DNA of 64,000 bases from Mucilaginibacter sp. OK268. GTDB lineage: Bacteria > Bacteroidota > Bacteroidia > Sphingobacteriales > Sphingobacteriaceae. The notes below the pieces were generated by a model. It was not told the DNA's origin and made no database searches. It saw only the letters and a list, made by a program, of their open reading frames with translations. Below, piece by piece: positions 17,221 through 27,390 of the stretch (positions are counted from its first letter, which is position 1; the number at the start of each line of letters is the position of its first letter). The position numbers and the translations under genes are program-made. The stretch lies in the NCBI RefSeq assembly GCF_900103125.1, contig NZ_FNJV01000002.1, forward strand, positions 372,001-436,000, written 5' to 3'.

Positions 17221-20010
17221 TTAATTTACGTGCTTGCCAAACGTTTTTAGCGTATACACAAAATGGTATGTGCCCGAACCAACATTTAAATGCTCATCGT
17301 TGCCTATTTTTTGTATACCAGTAATTTCCTTTTCGGTATTGATATCCAGGCCGCTTTCGGTGATCTGGTCGGTTACCGATGGCAGTACGATCTCGGCGGT
17401 GGCATTGGGCGGCACAATAACATCCAATGTAAATATACCACTATCAATACTCCATGCCGATTTTACCTTACCATATAAAGTTTCCAGTTCGGCCTGGGCG
17501 CTGGTCAGTTTGCCACCCGGGTGCGGCGAAATGATGATCCTATGAAAGCCTGGTAAGGTTTCGTCGGTATTGATGCCTGCTATCACCCGGTACATCCAAT
17601 CGCCAATGGCACCATAGGCATAATGGTTAAAGGAGTTCATTTCGGGATCTTCAAAACTACCATCGGGCTTAATGCCGTCCCAGCGTTCCCAAATAGTGGT
17701 AGCACCGTGTTTTACCGGATACAACCATGATGGGTACGATTCTTTCATCAGCAGGTCATAAGCAATATCGGTATGTCCAAAGCGGCTCAGTACATGGCAA
17801 ATATAGGGTGTGCCTAAAAAGCCGGTAGTGATATGCTCGTCATAATCCTGGATATTGTTCACCAGCCTTTTTGCAGCCGACTCCCGTAAATTTTCGGGCA
17901 GCAGGTCAAAGTTTAAAGCCAGCACATAGGAGGTTTGCGTGCCCGATATCATTCGTCCATTAGGGGTTACATACTCGCTCTGGAAAGCTTTTTTGATATT
18001 GTATAACAGCTGGGTGTATTTCTGCACGTCATCGCCCCTGTGTAATATTTTGGCGGCATTGACAAGTAACTGGGTAGAATACGCGTAAAATGCCTGGGCT
18101 ATCAAGTTTTTATCGGTCAATGCAGCCCCGTCCTCATAATTGGTTCCGGCGTAAAAGAGCCAGTCGCCAAAGTGGTTACCGGTATCCCAAAGGTAATTGC
18201 GGCTGTGGAGCTGAATATAGCCCACCCAGGCCTTCATACTTTCGTATTGCTGCTGCAATACCTGTTTATCGCCATAGGCCAGGTAAATAGTCCAGGGCGC
18301 TATAGTGGCCACATCGCTCCAGCCCGAAGCAGCAGATGACACGCTGTCCAGCACATTGGGTACCACATAAGGCACGGCCCCATCTTTATGCTGATCGGCC
18401 GAAAGATCTTTTAGCCATTTGGTAAAAAAGCCGGCCACATCCATATTAAAAGTAGCGGTACGGACAAAGGCCTGCGCATCACCCGTCCAGCCCATACGTT
18501 CATCCCGTTGCGGGCAATCGGTAGGCACATCCACAAAATTGCCTTTTTGACCCCATTGTATATTATGCTGTAGTTGATTGATCAATGGATTGGAAGTAGA
18601 GAACTTGCCCGTTTGCGCCATATCTGAATATAAGGCATAGGCGGCGACGTTGGTAGAGTCGAGCGGGCCATTATAGCCCACCACTTTCATATAACGGAAA
18701 CCCTGGAATGTAAAATGTGGTTCATAGCTTTCCGCGCTGTCGCTTTTAAATACGTAGGTGATCTCCTGTTTGGCGGTACGCAGGTTTTTGGTATAAAAAT
18801 TACCTTTCTGATCAAGCACCTCGGCGTGGAAAAGGTGGATGGTATCGCCGGCCTTTGCTTTCAGCTTAAATTGTACCCAGCCCACCAGGTTTTGCCCAAA
18901 GTCGATCACCTTTTCGCCGGCTGGTGTGGTAAATACTTTTAGCGGTAAAAATTTCTCGTGTTTTTTTACCGTAGGGCCAACAGTGGTGATCAGGTTGCTT
19001 TTGATGCTTTCGTCTGTTTTTACAGTATCCCAGGTAGCATCCTTGTAAAGGGGATCTGTCCATCCGTTCTTTTCCTTACGGGCATCATAAACCTCACCAT
19101 CAAAAAATGATGATGAGCGGATAGGGCCATAAGCTACCTTCCAGCTTTTGTCTGAAGTAATCACCTCGCGTTTGCCGTTGGTATAAACTATTTCGAGCTG
19201 ATAAAGCAGGGCAAGTTTTTTACCATAGACATTCTTTTTGCGATTGTAGGTATAACCTCGATACCAGCCATCGCCGATAGTTACACCGGTGGCATTATCC
19301 CCTCTTTTAAGCAGTGAGGTAACATCATATACCTGGTATTGCAGTCGTTTGTTATAGCTTGTCCAGCCGGGCGCGAAGTAATCATTACCTACCCTTTTGC
19401 CGTTGATCTGCGCCTCGAATACGCCATGAGCGGTGATATATAAATGGGCCGCGCGTATTTTATGATCGAGTTTAAATGCTTTGCGGAACATAGGGCTGGG
19501 GCCGCCAGTGGTATCAGACACGTAATTATCCTGGATCCATTTAGCCGACCAGTCCTCCCGTTTCAGCAAGCCCATTTTCCAGAAATTCACCATACTCCAG
19601 GGCGTTACCTGGTTTTTATTATTCCATACCCGTACCTGCCAGTAACATTTTTCGCGGGACGTTAACATCGGTCCGCCATAATATACATGCGCCGACTCAT
19701 CAGATGGAATCTTGCCCGAGGTCCAGATCAGGTTTTGCCCTTTGGTTAACGATACCGCATTCGTACCAACCCGTATTTCGTAATATGTTTGTTGTATGTT
19801 GCGATCCTGGGTTATCAGCTTCCAGCTCAGGCGCGGGTTGGCCGCGTCCACAGCTATAGGATTAATTTTATACTCACATATCAAATTATCAACCCTAAAA
19901 TTAACAGGCACATTTTGAGCCTGTGCAAAACCCTGGCGGCAAATAAAAAGTAATATTACGATACTCAGGCATATCTTTTTAAGAACGCCTGTTTGGGTTA
20001 TATAATTCAT
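17221..20010 (-). CDS. GH78 alpha-L-rhamnosidase
   Basis: 929 residues with signal peptide (to GFAQ, about 30). Domains in order are an N-terminal Fn3-like region with RLSWKLITQDRNIQQTYYEI, carbohydrate-binding-like beta domains including FGQNLVGWVQF (about 372-382), then the (alpha/alpha)6 catalytic barrel from about 480 with DCPQRDERMGWTGDAQAF (conserved Asp/Glu) and HGATTIWERWDG near 795. A C-terminal beta domain ends the protein. It removes terminal alpha-L-rhamnose from plant glycans or rhamnosides. It lies 200 bases downstream of susD on the same strand. The rhamnose catabolic genes at 47-53 kb provide the matching uptake and breakdown route. Confidence 0.93.
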   Translation of the reverse strand: MNYITQTGVLKKICLSIVILLFICRQGFAQAQNVPVNFRVDNLICEYKINPIAVDAANPRLSWKLITQDRNIQQTYYEIRVGTNAVSLTKGQNLIWTSGKIPSDESAHVYYGGPMLTSREKCYWQVRVWNNKNQVTPWSMVNFWKMGLLKREDWSAKWIQDNYVSDTTGGPSPMFRKAFKLDHKIRAAHLYITAHGVFEAQINGKRVGNDYFAPGWTSYNKRLQYQVYDVTSLLKRGDNATGVTIGDGWYRGYTYNRKKNVYGKKLALLYQLEIVYTNGKREVITSDKSWKVAYGPIRSSSFFDGEVYDARKEKNGWTDPLYKDATWDTVKTDESIKSNLITTVGPTVKKHEKFLPLKVFTTPAGEKVIDFGQNLVGWVQFKLKAKAGDTIHLFHAEVLDQKGNFYTKNLRTAKQEITYVFKSDSAESYEPHFTFQGFRYMKVVGYNGPLDSTNVAAYALYSDMAQTGKFSTSNPLINQLQHNIQWGQKGNFVDVPTDCPQRDERMGWTGDAQAFVRTATFNMDVAGFFTKWLKDLSADQHKDGAVPYVVPNVLDSVSSAASGWSDVATIAPWTIYLAYGDKQVLQQQYESMKAWVGYIQLHSRNYLWDTGNHFGDWLFYAGTNYEDGAALTDKNLIAQAFYAYSTQLLVNAAKILHRGDDVQKYTQLLYNIKKAFQSEYVTPNGRMISGTQTSYVLALNFDLLPENLRESAAKRLVNNIQDYDEHITTGFLGTPYICHVLSRFGHTDIAYDLLMKESYPSWLYPVKHGATTIWERWDGIKPDGSFEDPEMNSFNHYAYGAIGDWMYRVIAGINTDETLPGFHRIIISPHPGGKLTSAQAELETLYGKVKSAWSIDSGIFTLDVIVPPNATAEIVLPSVTDQITESGLDINTEKEITGIQKIGNDEHLNVGSGTYHFVYTLKTFGKHVN

Positions 20011-20101
20011 GCTATTAAATATAGCTTAAGAACGGTTTTTGTTTGTATAAATAACATATTTTTTAGCCTCAAAATTAAATATGATGGCATTGTTACAAAT
20101 T

Positions 20102-20206
20102 TAAGAGTCAAGAATCAAGAGACAAGAACCAGGAAAGAAAAACAAATAATAACTTGGGTTTCGCCTTTGTCTTGATTCTTGTCTCTTGATTCCTGATTCT
20201 CCTTCC
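20102..20206. repeat. Period-7 repeat arranged as inverted arms
   Basis: Heptamers AAGAGTC/AAGAATC/AAGAGAC/AAGAACC (20102-20133) face CTTGATTCTTGTCTCTTGAT (20171-20190). It is the same repeat class as 911-986 and fills the gap between susD and the rhamnosidase gene. Confidence 0.8.
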
Positions 20207-20211
20207 CTTAA

Positions 20212-21708
20212 TCAATGTTCCAGTTGTCCTTCATTTAACGGATATTGGAAAAGCAATCGAATATTGGTGTACGCGGCTGAGTTTACAGTCCAATATGGTT
20301 TTTTGATGGCTTTTTCCCTGGCGCCGTGGGCTGTCATTACGGCCACCGCTTTTCCGGTACGCAGGAGATCGAACCAACGGTGATTTTCGAAGCATAGTTC
20401 AATTTGTCTTTCATGCGCCACAGCCGTACGGAAATCTTCCTGGCTAGCCACATTCAGCGTAGCATCGGCATTGCCGGTGCTTTTATCAGGTAAACCAGCA
20501 CGTTCTCTTACCAGGTTTAAATATCTAAAGGCATCACCCCCACCTGCAAAACCTTGCTCATTCAAACATTCGGCCAGCATCAGGTAAACATCAGAATAGC
20601 GATACACTGGAAAGTTGTTGCCAGTGATACCCTGAACCGCGCCTATGCTCTGGTACTTTTTGATAAAAGGCATGGTGATACCGTACTCGTCTGATGTAAA
20701 AGTTTCATCAACCGAAGCTTCCCTTCTGTTATCATCGGGTTCATAAGCATCAAGCAGGTCCTGGGTTGGTATATTCCAGCCGTTCTGGGCCCCATTGGCT
20801 ATTTCATAACCGGTTACCGAATCGTCATATACATCCCAGGGCACAAACGTATCTATAAAATCGCTGCCCAGGCCATTTGGGCCTTCGATGTACTGGATCT
20901 CAAATATCGACTCGGGGCCGTTTTCTTTAGTAAGATCGAAATTATCAGCATAGTTAGCATTCAGGTGGTAAACGTTAGAGGCGATGATAGTACGCAGCAG
21001 TGGTACGGCCAGGTCGAACTTTTTCTGGGTCATGTACACTTCGGCGAGCAGTGTTTCGGCAGTACCTTTAGTAACCCTGCCTTTGTTACCCGCGCCGGAG
21101 TACTGAGTCGGTAATTTGGCTATGGCAGCAGTAGCATCTGCAATTATTTGTGTGTATACATCGGCAACATGGGCCTTGGTGGCTACTTTAAATGCTTCAC
21201 TTACCGATTGTACTTCGGTGAGTACCAAGGGCACATCACCAAACATACGCACCACGTTAAAATAGTTAAAAGCACGTAAAAAACTGGCCTGACCTCCAAT
21301 GGTATCGGCAATGGCAGCAGGCAGCTTAGCAGCCGGTAAGCGTTCTAAGATAATATTACACCTGCCAATGGCCGTAAAACTGGCATTGAAAAAGGCGCCA
21401 ACCATATCGTTATTGTTCAGTTCCCTGAATTCGTCTATCTCCTCTTTATTAGTACCGGAGCGGTCGTTAGGATTAAACTCATAGGATGTATTGTCTGATC
21501 TCATTTCGCCCATGGCCCAAAAAGATCCCGTATATAAACCCTGCAAGGGGGCATAGGCGCCATTAATAGCCTGGGTAAACTGGGCCGGTGTTTTAAAGAA
21601 ATTGGCCTTATTTTCGGTATCAGTAGGTTGAAGGGCGAGATAATCCTTTTTACAGCCGGCAATACCAGCAGCGGTAAGGATCAAAAATAGATATATGTAT
21701 TTTTTCAT
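20212..21708 (-). CDS. SusD/RagB-family surface glycan-binding lipoprotein
   Basis: 498 residues. The signal peptide ends in a lipobox-like AGC (Cys19). SusD-type TPR-like helices follow, with family motifs FLRAFNYFNVVRMFGDVPLV (about 139-158), AEVYMTQKKFDLA, RYSDVYLMLAECLNEQG and the C-terminal HERQIELCFENHRWFDLLRTG (about 436-456). It caps the SusC porin on the cell surface and delivers oligosaccharides. It lies 57 bases downstream of susC, the standard arrangement. Confidence 0.94.
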   Translation of the reverse strand: MKKYIYLFLILTAAGIAGCKKDYLALQPTDTENKANFFKTPAQFTQAINGAYAPLQGLYTGSFWAMGEMRSDNTSYEFNPNDRSGTNKEEIDEFRELNNNDMVGAFFNASFTAIGRCNIILERLPAAKLPAAIADTIGGQASFLRAFNYFNVVRMFGDVPLVLTEVQSVSEAFKVATKAHVADVYTQIIADATAAIAKLPTQYSGAGNKGRVTKGTAETLLAEVYMTQKKFDLAVPLLRTIIASNVYHLNANYADNFDLTKENGPESIFEIQYIEGPNGLGSDFIDTFVPWDVYDDSVTGYEIANGAQNGWNIPTQDLLDAYEPDDNRREASVDETFTSDEYGITMPFIKKYQSIGAVQGITGNNFPVYRYSDVYLMLAECLNEQGFAGGGDAFRYLNLVRERAGLPDKSTGNADATLNVASQEDFRTAVAHERQIELCFENHRWFDLLRTGKAVAVMTAHGAREKAIKKPYWTVNSAAYTNIRLLFQYPLNEGQLEH

Positions 21709-21765
21709 GTCTTCAGTTGTTAGTTTATTGGTTCATTGTTCCAAAAATCCTTGCTCCAAAATCTC

Positions 21766-24700
21766 CTAAAAGGTTACATTGCAACCCACAGTATACACTG
21801 CAGAAACAGGATAACCGGTAAAATTCACATTTGGCGAAAGCGATCTGTTACCGTCCTGCCCGTCGATACCCACTTCCGGGTTACCTCCTTTATAACCAGT
21901 TATGAGGATGGCATTCTGCGCGCTGAAATAAACCCTGATATTTTTGCTGAATTTGGTTTTGAAGTTGTACCCCAGGTCGATGTTCTTGACCATGAGATAG
22001 GAGTTGCTTTCTACCCAATATGAGGGATAATAATCGCGGGCCAGGTTGGTATTGGATACCGTTGTAGGCAAAAGCCCCGCACCTGGCTGACTGGCAGAAC
22101 GCCAGCGCTGAATCACGGATTGCTCTACATTAAATACCCCATCCAGATTGGTGGTAAACTGCTTATACATATCAAACACATGACCACCAACAGAACCAGC
22201 CGAAATAATGTTCATATCAAAGTTTTTGTATGACAGGTGATTGTTAAAACCAAAAGTGAATTTTGGCCAGGGGTTGCCAATAGGCACCTGGTCGCCGCCA
22301 TCAATCACCCCATCACCATTAACATCCTTATACCTGATGTTACCTACCTGTTCGCCATCAAAATGCGGATACTTGTCAAGCTCTGCCTGGTTTTGAAAAA
22401 TACCTTCGAATATATATCCGTAAAACTGCCCAAGAGGTAAGCCCACCTTGGTAATGCTGGTTGGATTGTCATTGGCAGGCGCATCATATATTTGTTGGGT
22501 AGATCCCAGGTCGAGCACCTTATTGCGGTTGAAAGATATATTCATATCCGTACTCCAGTTAAAGCCGCTGCCCACAATATTTTTGGTGGTTAAAGTAAAT
22601 TCCCATCCGCGGTTACGTACATTGCCCACATTGGTATAGGAATAATCATACCCTGAAGCAATAGGTAGAGCGATACCCTGCAACATGCGTTGTGTATAAC
22701 GATTATAATATTCAGCAATCAGGTAAATGCGCCCCTTGATCAGCGAAATATCCATACCAATATCCGTTTGCTTGGTAGTTTCCCATCCGAGCAATTGGTT
22801 TCCCAGAACGGTTAAAGACTTGCCAGGTACCAACACACCGCCAAACGTATAATTGGTTTGATCAACCGAAGGTATAGATGGGTAGTTAGGTATATTATTA
22901 TTGCCGGCAAGGCCGTAGCTGGCTGTAAATTTCACCTGATCAATAAATGAGGTTTTTGGAAAAAATGATTCATCCGAGATACGCCACCCTCCGGATACTG
23001 AAGGGAAGGTACCCCATTGATGCCCTACCGCAAACCTGGATGAACCATCCCGGCGGACAGAGGCACTTAACAGGTATTTATCTTTATAAGCGTAATTTAC
23101 CCTGCCTATTAATGAAAGCAGGCGCCACTGTTCATCACCATTATTATCTGCTGGTGCGGTTATGATAGTTGCAGCACCAATTGACCTGACAACATCGTCG
23201 GGATAACCTGTTCCGAATGTGAACCGGTTATGACTTGTTTCCTGTTGAATGGAATAATCGCCCAATACGGTTAAAGTATGATTACCCCATGTTTTTTTAT
23301 AATTAATTGAATTTTCATTGAGCCAGTTAAGTGAATTTACCGAAGTAGCAGACCCTATTGCCTTTACCTGTGTGCCATCACGGTTTGGCGCATTAAAGCC
23401 TCCGAGGAATGATGGCCGGAAATAGTCCTGTGATTTGGTTTGATAATCGACCCCAAATGTCGACCTTAAGGTTAAACCAGGTATGATTTGCCATTCTACA
23501 TAGGTATTGGCCAATGCACGAAACTCATTTCGGTTATTGGTAATGTTCATCAACTCGCTTACCGGGTTGGCATTTTGGAAGGTACCTGGCGAACCTACCA
23601 CATTGGTATAGGAGCCATCAGGCTGTTTCACCGGTATCAGCGGACTTTCGAGATATGCCTGGCTCAATACCCCCGATAAAAAGTGCCCATCTGTTTCCTG
23701 CAAATTTCGGATGCTATAAGTAGGCGCGATGCTTAAGCCTACCGTTACGTTTTTTGCCACATCGACATCCATATTACCTTTTAAAGAGTATCTTTTGAAA
23801 CCGGTATTCAGCACCGTACCCTCCTGATTAAAATAGCCTAATGAAAATAACGATCTTACTTTTTCGGTACCATTAGCTATCGTAACATCATAGTTTTGCA
23901 TGGGAGCCACCCGGGTAACCGCATCAAACCAATCTGTACCCTTACCCAGGGATGCCGGTTTTTTGTAGGCATCCGGTATAGGGTTATTTGTGCCATTAAC
24001 TTTGTTAGCATCTTCAATAGCCTCTGTACGCCATTGGGCAAACTCAGAAGCCGTCATCATTTTAAGCTTGGTTTTAGGCAATATGGTTTGGATGCCGGTA
24101 GATGTGTTTACAGTAACTGTCGACTCACCCTTTTTGGCCCTTTTAGTGGTGATCAGTATAACACCGTTTGCTCCGCGCGAACCATATATGGCTGTTGAAG
24201 CAGCATCTTTTAACACACTAATATTTTCAATATCATCGGGATTAATAGTGCTCAGCGGATTGGAATACTGATCAAAGCCTGGGGAGATGGGAAATCCATC
24301 TATCACATACAGCGGATCGTCACCAGCCCCTACCGAACCTGCACCACGGATATTGATTGATACACCACCACCCGGGGTACCTGTTACCTGGTTCACGGTT
24401 ACACCGGCCAGCTGTCCGGCCAGTTTCAGATCAATGCTGGCCGCCTTAATCTCCTTGATATTGGACATTTTAACAGTTCCTACAGCTCCTGTCACATCCT
24501 TTCGTTCCTGGTTACCATAGCCTACCACTACTACCTCATGCAGTTGTGTTTTGTCTTCTTCTAACACTATATCTATGGTAGTACGTTTATTTACCGGCTC
24601 TTCCCTCGTTCTGAAACCCACAAAAGTGAATACCAATACCGCGTTATCGTCGGCCTGTAAACTAAATTTGCCATCCACACCCGTGGTTGCCCCAATACTT

Positions 24701-25170
24701 GTCCCTTTTATTTTCACATTAACACCCGGCAGCGGTTGATTTTGCGAATCTTTTACCTGGCCCGTTATGGTTATAGGCGCCTGCACTGGACTAGCCATAA
24801 CACTTGCATCTTTTTTATTGACGATGATGGTTTTATTGTCAATAGTATAGGTAAAAGACTCGTTTTTAAAGCACTCCTGCAAAGTCTCTTCCAACGACGC
24901 ATCTTTTAGGGATAAAGTAACCGGCTTAGCTCCTTTAATATCGTTGTACTTGTAAAAGAAATAATACCCGCTTTGCTTTTCAATAGCCTTAAATACTTTT
25001 TCAATAGCCGTGTTGCTGGTGTTTAACGTAATGGTTTGCGAGAAACTTTTAGCGCTAAGCTGTAAGCAACCGATAATAACTAATAAGACCGTTAACTTCA
25101 TAGTTAAAAACAGTTTTGAGGTTGATGTACGGGGTAAGTAAAATACTTTACCCCTAAAGTTTAATTGCAT
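21766..25170 (-). CDS. SusC/RagA-family TonB-dependent outer membrane transporter with STN domain
   Basis: 1134 residues. A signal peptide (start possibly at the internal Met24, MKLTVLLVIIG) is followed by an STN domain (about 47-120; QKSGYYFFYKYNDIKG-type core and VTLSLKDASLEETLQE). A carboxypeptidase-like domain (about 135-215; ITGQVKDSQNQPLPGVNVKI) and the plug come next, with VVVVGYGNQERKDVTGAV and PLYVIDGFP. The rest is a barrel. The STN domain normally contacts an anti-sigma factor, which matches the FecR/sigma genes directly upstream. It imports the glycan captured by SusD. The gap to the FecR gene is 183 bases, so it may have its own sigma-dependent promoter. Substrate inferred from the neighbourhood: a rhamnose-containing glycan. 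Confidence 0.94.
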   Translation of the reverse strand: MQLNFRGKVFYLPRTSTSKLFLTMKLTVLLVIIGCLQLSAKSFSQTITLNTSNTAIEKVFKAIEKQSGYYFFYKYNDIKGAKPVTLSLKDASLEETLQECFKNESFTYTIDNKTIIVNKKDASVMASPVQAPITITGQVKDSQNQPLPGVNVKIKGTSIGATTGVDGKFSLQADDNAVLVFTFVGFRTREEPVNKRTTIDIVLEEDKTQLHEVVVVGYGNQERKDVTGAVGTVKMSNIKEIKAASIDLKLAGQLAGVTVNQVTGTPGGGVSINIRGAGSVGAGDDPLYVIDGFPISPGFDQYSNPLSTINPDDIENISVLKDAASTAIYGSRGANGVILITTKRAKKGESTVTVNTSTGIQTILPKTKLKMMTASEFAQWRTEAIEDANKVNGTNNPIPDAYKKPASLGKGTDWFDAVTRVAPMQNYDVTIANGTEKVRSLFSLGYFNQEGTVLNTGFKRYSLKGNMDVDVAKNVTVGLSIAPTYSIRNLQETDGHFLSGVLSQAYLESPLIPVKQPDGSYTNVVGSPGTFQNANPVSELMNITNNRNEFRALANTYVEWQIIPGLTLRSTFGVDYQTKSQDYFRPSFLGGFNAPNRDGTQVKAIGSATSVNSLNWLNENSINYKKTWGNHTLTVLGDYSIQQETSHNRFTFGTGYPDDVVRSIGAATIITAPADNNGDEQWRLLSLIGRVNYAYKDKYLLSASVRRDGSSRFAVGHQWGTFPSVSGGWRISDESFFPKTSFIDQVKFTASYGLAGNNNIPNYPSIPSVDQTNYTFGGVLVPGKSLTVLGNQLLGWETTKQTDIGMDISLIKGRIYLIAEYYNRYTQRMLQGIALPIASGYDYSYTNVGNVRNRGWEFTLTTKNIVGSGFNWSTDMNISFNRNKVLDLGSTQQIYDAPANDNPTSITKVGLPLGQFYGYIFEGIFQNQAELDKYPHFDGEQVGNIRYKDVNGDGVIDGGDQVPIGNPWPKFTFGFNNHLSYKNFDMNIISAGSVGGHVFDMYKQFTTNLDGVFNVEQSVIQRWRSASQPGAGLLPTTVSNTNLARDYYPSYWVESNSYLMVKNIDLGYNFKTKFSKNIRVYFSAQNAILITGYKGGNPEVGIDGQDGNRSLSPNVNFTGYPVSAVYTVGCNVTF

Positions 25171-25353
25171 AACTTCGTCGTGTTTGGGTTAATGTGTCTG
25201 TTAATGAAACTCAGTAAAATTGATCCAATCATTTACGCCGGGAGTGTTGCCGCACTTCCGGTTTTTTTATGAATGGTCAAGACGGGGGAGATTGTTATTG
25301 ACTGGGCTGGTATTTGATCATCATGTTATTTGTTGGTGTTTAAAACTTGTTAA

Positions 25354-26499
25354 TTATGGGGTTACTGTTATTTTTTTATTCTCGACCTTAAAATGCACCC
25401 GGTTAAGCTCCAGTATATGCAGCACCTGCGACAACTTTACATTGCGCTCAATTTTACCTACAAACTCATCATCAGGTAACTTGCCATCGTATATTACTTC
25501 AATATCATACCAGCGACTTATCTGCTTCATAATATCATAGATGCTTGCCCGGTTAAATTCAAAAAATCCATTTTTCCAGGCAATGGTCTGCTCCGCATCA
25601 ACTTCTGCAACCCGAATGTTACCTCCTTTTGCCACGCCCTGCTGCCCGGGTTTCAGAAAACTACCCGAGCCGCCATCATTAAGCTGAACAGATCCCTCCA
25701 ACAACGTAGTTTTTATGGCCGGCTCATCCTGATAGGCCATAATGTTAAAATGAGTTCCGAAAACTTTAACCTGCATATGATCAACCTTTACAGTAAAGGG
25801 CTGAGCTGCATTTTTTACAACTTCAAAATAAGCCTCACCTGTGAGCTCTACACTACGAGTATTGCCGGTAAAAGCAGTAGGGAATTTTAAGGACGACGCC
25901 GCATTTAACCACACTTTGGTACCATCGGGTAATATCACCTGGTATTGTCCGCCACGCGGGGTGCTGATGGTATTCCAGGTAATGGGTTCATTTTGTGTTT
26001 TGCCGTCACCCTTGTCAACCGTGTACATAAGTTGGCCGTCTTGAGTTTTTTGGATACTGATATGGCCTTTTTTGGCCAGGAGGCCAACTTTAGCAGAGTC
26101 GAGCACCAGTTTAGTTCCATTCCCGAGTGTAAGTATGGCCTTGTTATTACCGGGCTCAGCATCGTGTTTAACCAGTTGGGAATGATTTGCCTTAAGTGCT
26201 TGTTTATGCGAATAATAATATGCCCCGGCACCAATAAAAATTATGATCGCGGCTGCAGCTATTTTACGAAATGTAAAAAGTTGTTGAACTTTTGATTGCT
26301 GCTGTTCATGTACGGCCTGTTGCAAACGGTTCAGCATTTTATTTTCGAGCTGATCTTTAAGGCCTAATATCGACTCGTCCCAATGATCCTGATCAGGTTG
26401 AAAGCGTTCGAAAATATCCAGCAGCAGTTGTTCTTCTTCGGCAGAGGCTTGTCCGTTCAGGTATTTATCAATCAGTTGTAGTAATTCCTGTTGCTGCAC
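25354..26499 (-). CDS. FecR-family anti-sigma factor
   Basis: 381 residues with an N-terminal cytoplasmic part (about 1-78), a single membrane segment (about 79-96), a FecR domain with TPRGGQYQVILPDGTKVWLN and a C-terminal DUF4974 domain (ASIYDIMKQISRWYDIEVIY ... SQVLHILELN). It holds the ECF sigma factor until the STN domain of the SusC transporter signals substrate. It lies 70 bases downstream of the sigma gene and upstream of susC, a complete trans-envelope signalling set. Confidence 0.93.
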   Translation of the reverse strand: MQQQELLQLIDKYLNGQASAEEEQLLLDIFERFQPDQDHWDESILGLKDQLENKMLNRLQQAVHEQQQSKVQQLFTFRKIAAAAIIIFIGAGAYYYSHKQALKANHSQLVKHDAEPGNNKAILTLGNGTKLVLDSAKVGLLAKKGHISIQKTQDGQLMYTVDKGDGKTQNEPITWNTISTPRGGQYQVILPDGTKVWLNAASSLKFPTAFTGNTRSVELTGEAYFEVVKNAAQPFTVKVDHMQVKVFGTHFNIMAYQDEPAIKTTLLEGSVQLNDGGSGSFLKPGQQGVAKGGNIRVAEVDAEQTIAWKNGFFEFNRASIYDIMKQISRWYDIEVIYDGKLPDDEFVGKIERNVKLSQVLHILELNRVHFKVENKKITVTP

Positions 26500-26569
26500 G
26501 TGGATTTGGTTTTTTAAGGGAGAGTATAAAAAACCGCGTATCCCCTACGTGATATGTATTTTTTTCGGA

Positions 26570-27151
26570 CTATTTTTTTATAAAGAGGTACAGGGTGTGC
26601 AGCAGTAAAGCACAGCCAATAGAAGTGCGCAGGTGGCGCAAGGCTTTGGTGAGGTGATTTTCGACGGTTTTAGTGGATATGTTTAGTTGCGATGCTATTT
26701 CTTTATGGCTTAAACAATCCTCCCGGCTTAGCTTATATACTTCACGGCATTTTTCTGGAAGGGTATTTACAATAGAACTTACCCGGGTACTCAACTCCTT
26801 ATATTCCATACTGTCATAAGCATCCGGACTGTGGATATGATTTAGGGCCTCATCAAAAATATCTGCCCTTACCGGCCCCTTCCGTATCTGCCGGTAAACC
26901 TCGTAACGGATGCTGGCATACAGGTAAGCCCGAAGTGAAAATGTGATCTGTAATTGATACCGGTTATTCCAGAGTTTAATAAACAGTTCCTGGATGATGT
27001 CCTCGCAGGCATGACCGTCTTTTAAAACATGGTAAGCAGAAGTGTATAATAGTGCCCAATATTTTTTATAAATAGCCGCTAACGCAGTTTCGTCATCCAG
27101 TTTCAGACGATCTATCAGCTCTATATCACTTAAAACTATTTTGGCAGGCAT
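26570..27151 (-). CDS. ECF RNA polymerase sigma factor (Bacteroidota PUL type)
   Basis: 193 residues. Region 2 spans about 15-85 (DETALAAIYKKYWALLYTSA, CEDIIQELFIKLWNN) and region 4 about 125-175 (LPEKCREVYKLSREDCLSHK, then EIASQLNISTKTVENHLTKA). It directs transcription of the downstream susC/susD locus when released by FecR. It is followed on the same strand by the FecR gene. I see no clear promoter in the 190 bases upstream. Confidence 0.94.
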   Translation of the reverse strand: MPAKIVLSDIELIDRLKLDDETALAAIYKKYWALLYTSAYHVLKDGHACEDIIQELFIKLWNNRYQLQITFSLRAYLYASIRYEVYRQIRKGPVRADIFDEALNHIHSPDAYDSMEYKELSTRVSSIVNTLPEKCREVYKLSREDCLSHKEIASQLNISTKTVENHLTKALRHLRTSIGCALLLHTLYLFIKK

Positions 27152-27339
27152 ATTTATGACAAGGGCTAAATGTTAAACCATAAGCTAAATTGAGTTTATA
27201 TTAACTGAATATGCGTTTCAATACCTCTACAATCCAATGCAACTGTAGCACAATCAATTACATGCTTAACAAATTTTACACGGATTGGTTGTGTTAAATT
27301 AAAATGAATTTAAAATTTAGTTAAGTATGATATATAAAA

Positions 27340-27371
27340 CAAAAGGGGCAGCTTTTCAGCTGCCCCTTTTG
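27340..27371. terminator. Intrinsic (bidirectional) terminator hairpin
   Basis: A perfect 14-base stem CAAAAGGGGCAGCT / AGCTGCCCCTTTTG with a four-base loop, with T-rich tracts on both sides when read in either direction. It ends the MhqO/MhqD-like operon, whose last stop codon is at 27391, and also insulates the sigma gene. Confidence 0.88.
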
Positions 27372-27390
27372 TTACTTATTGAAGATATAT

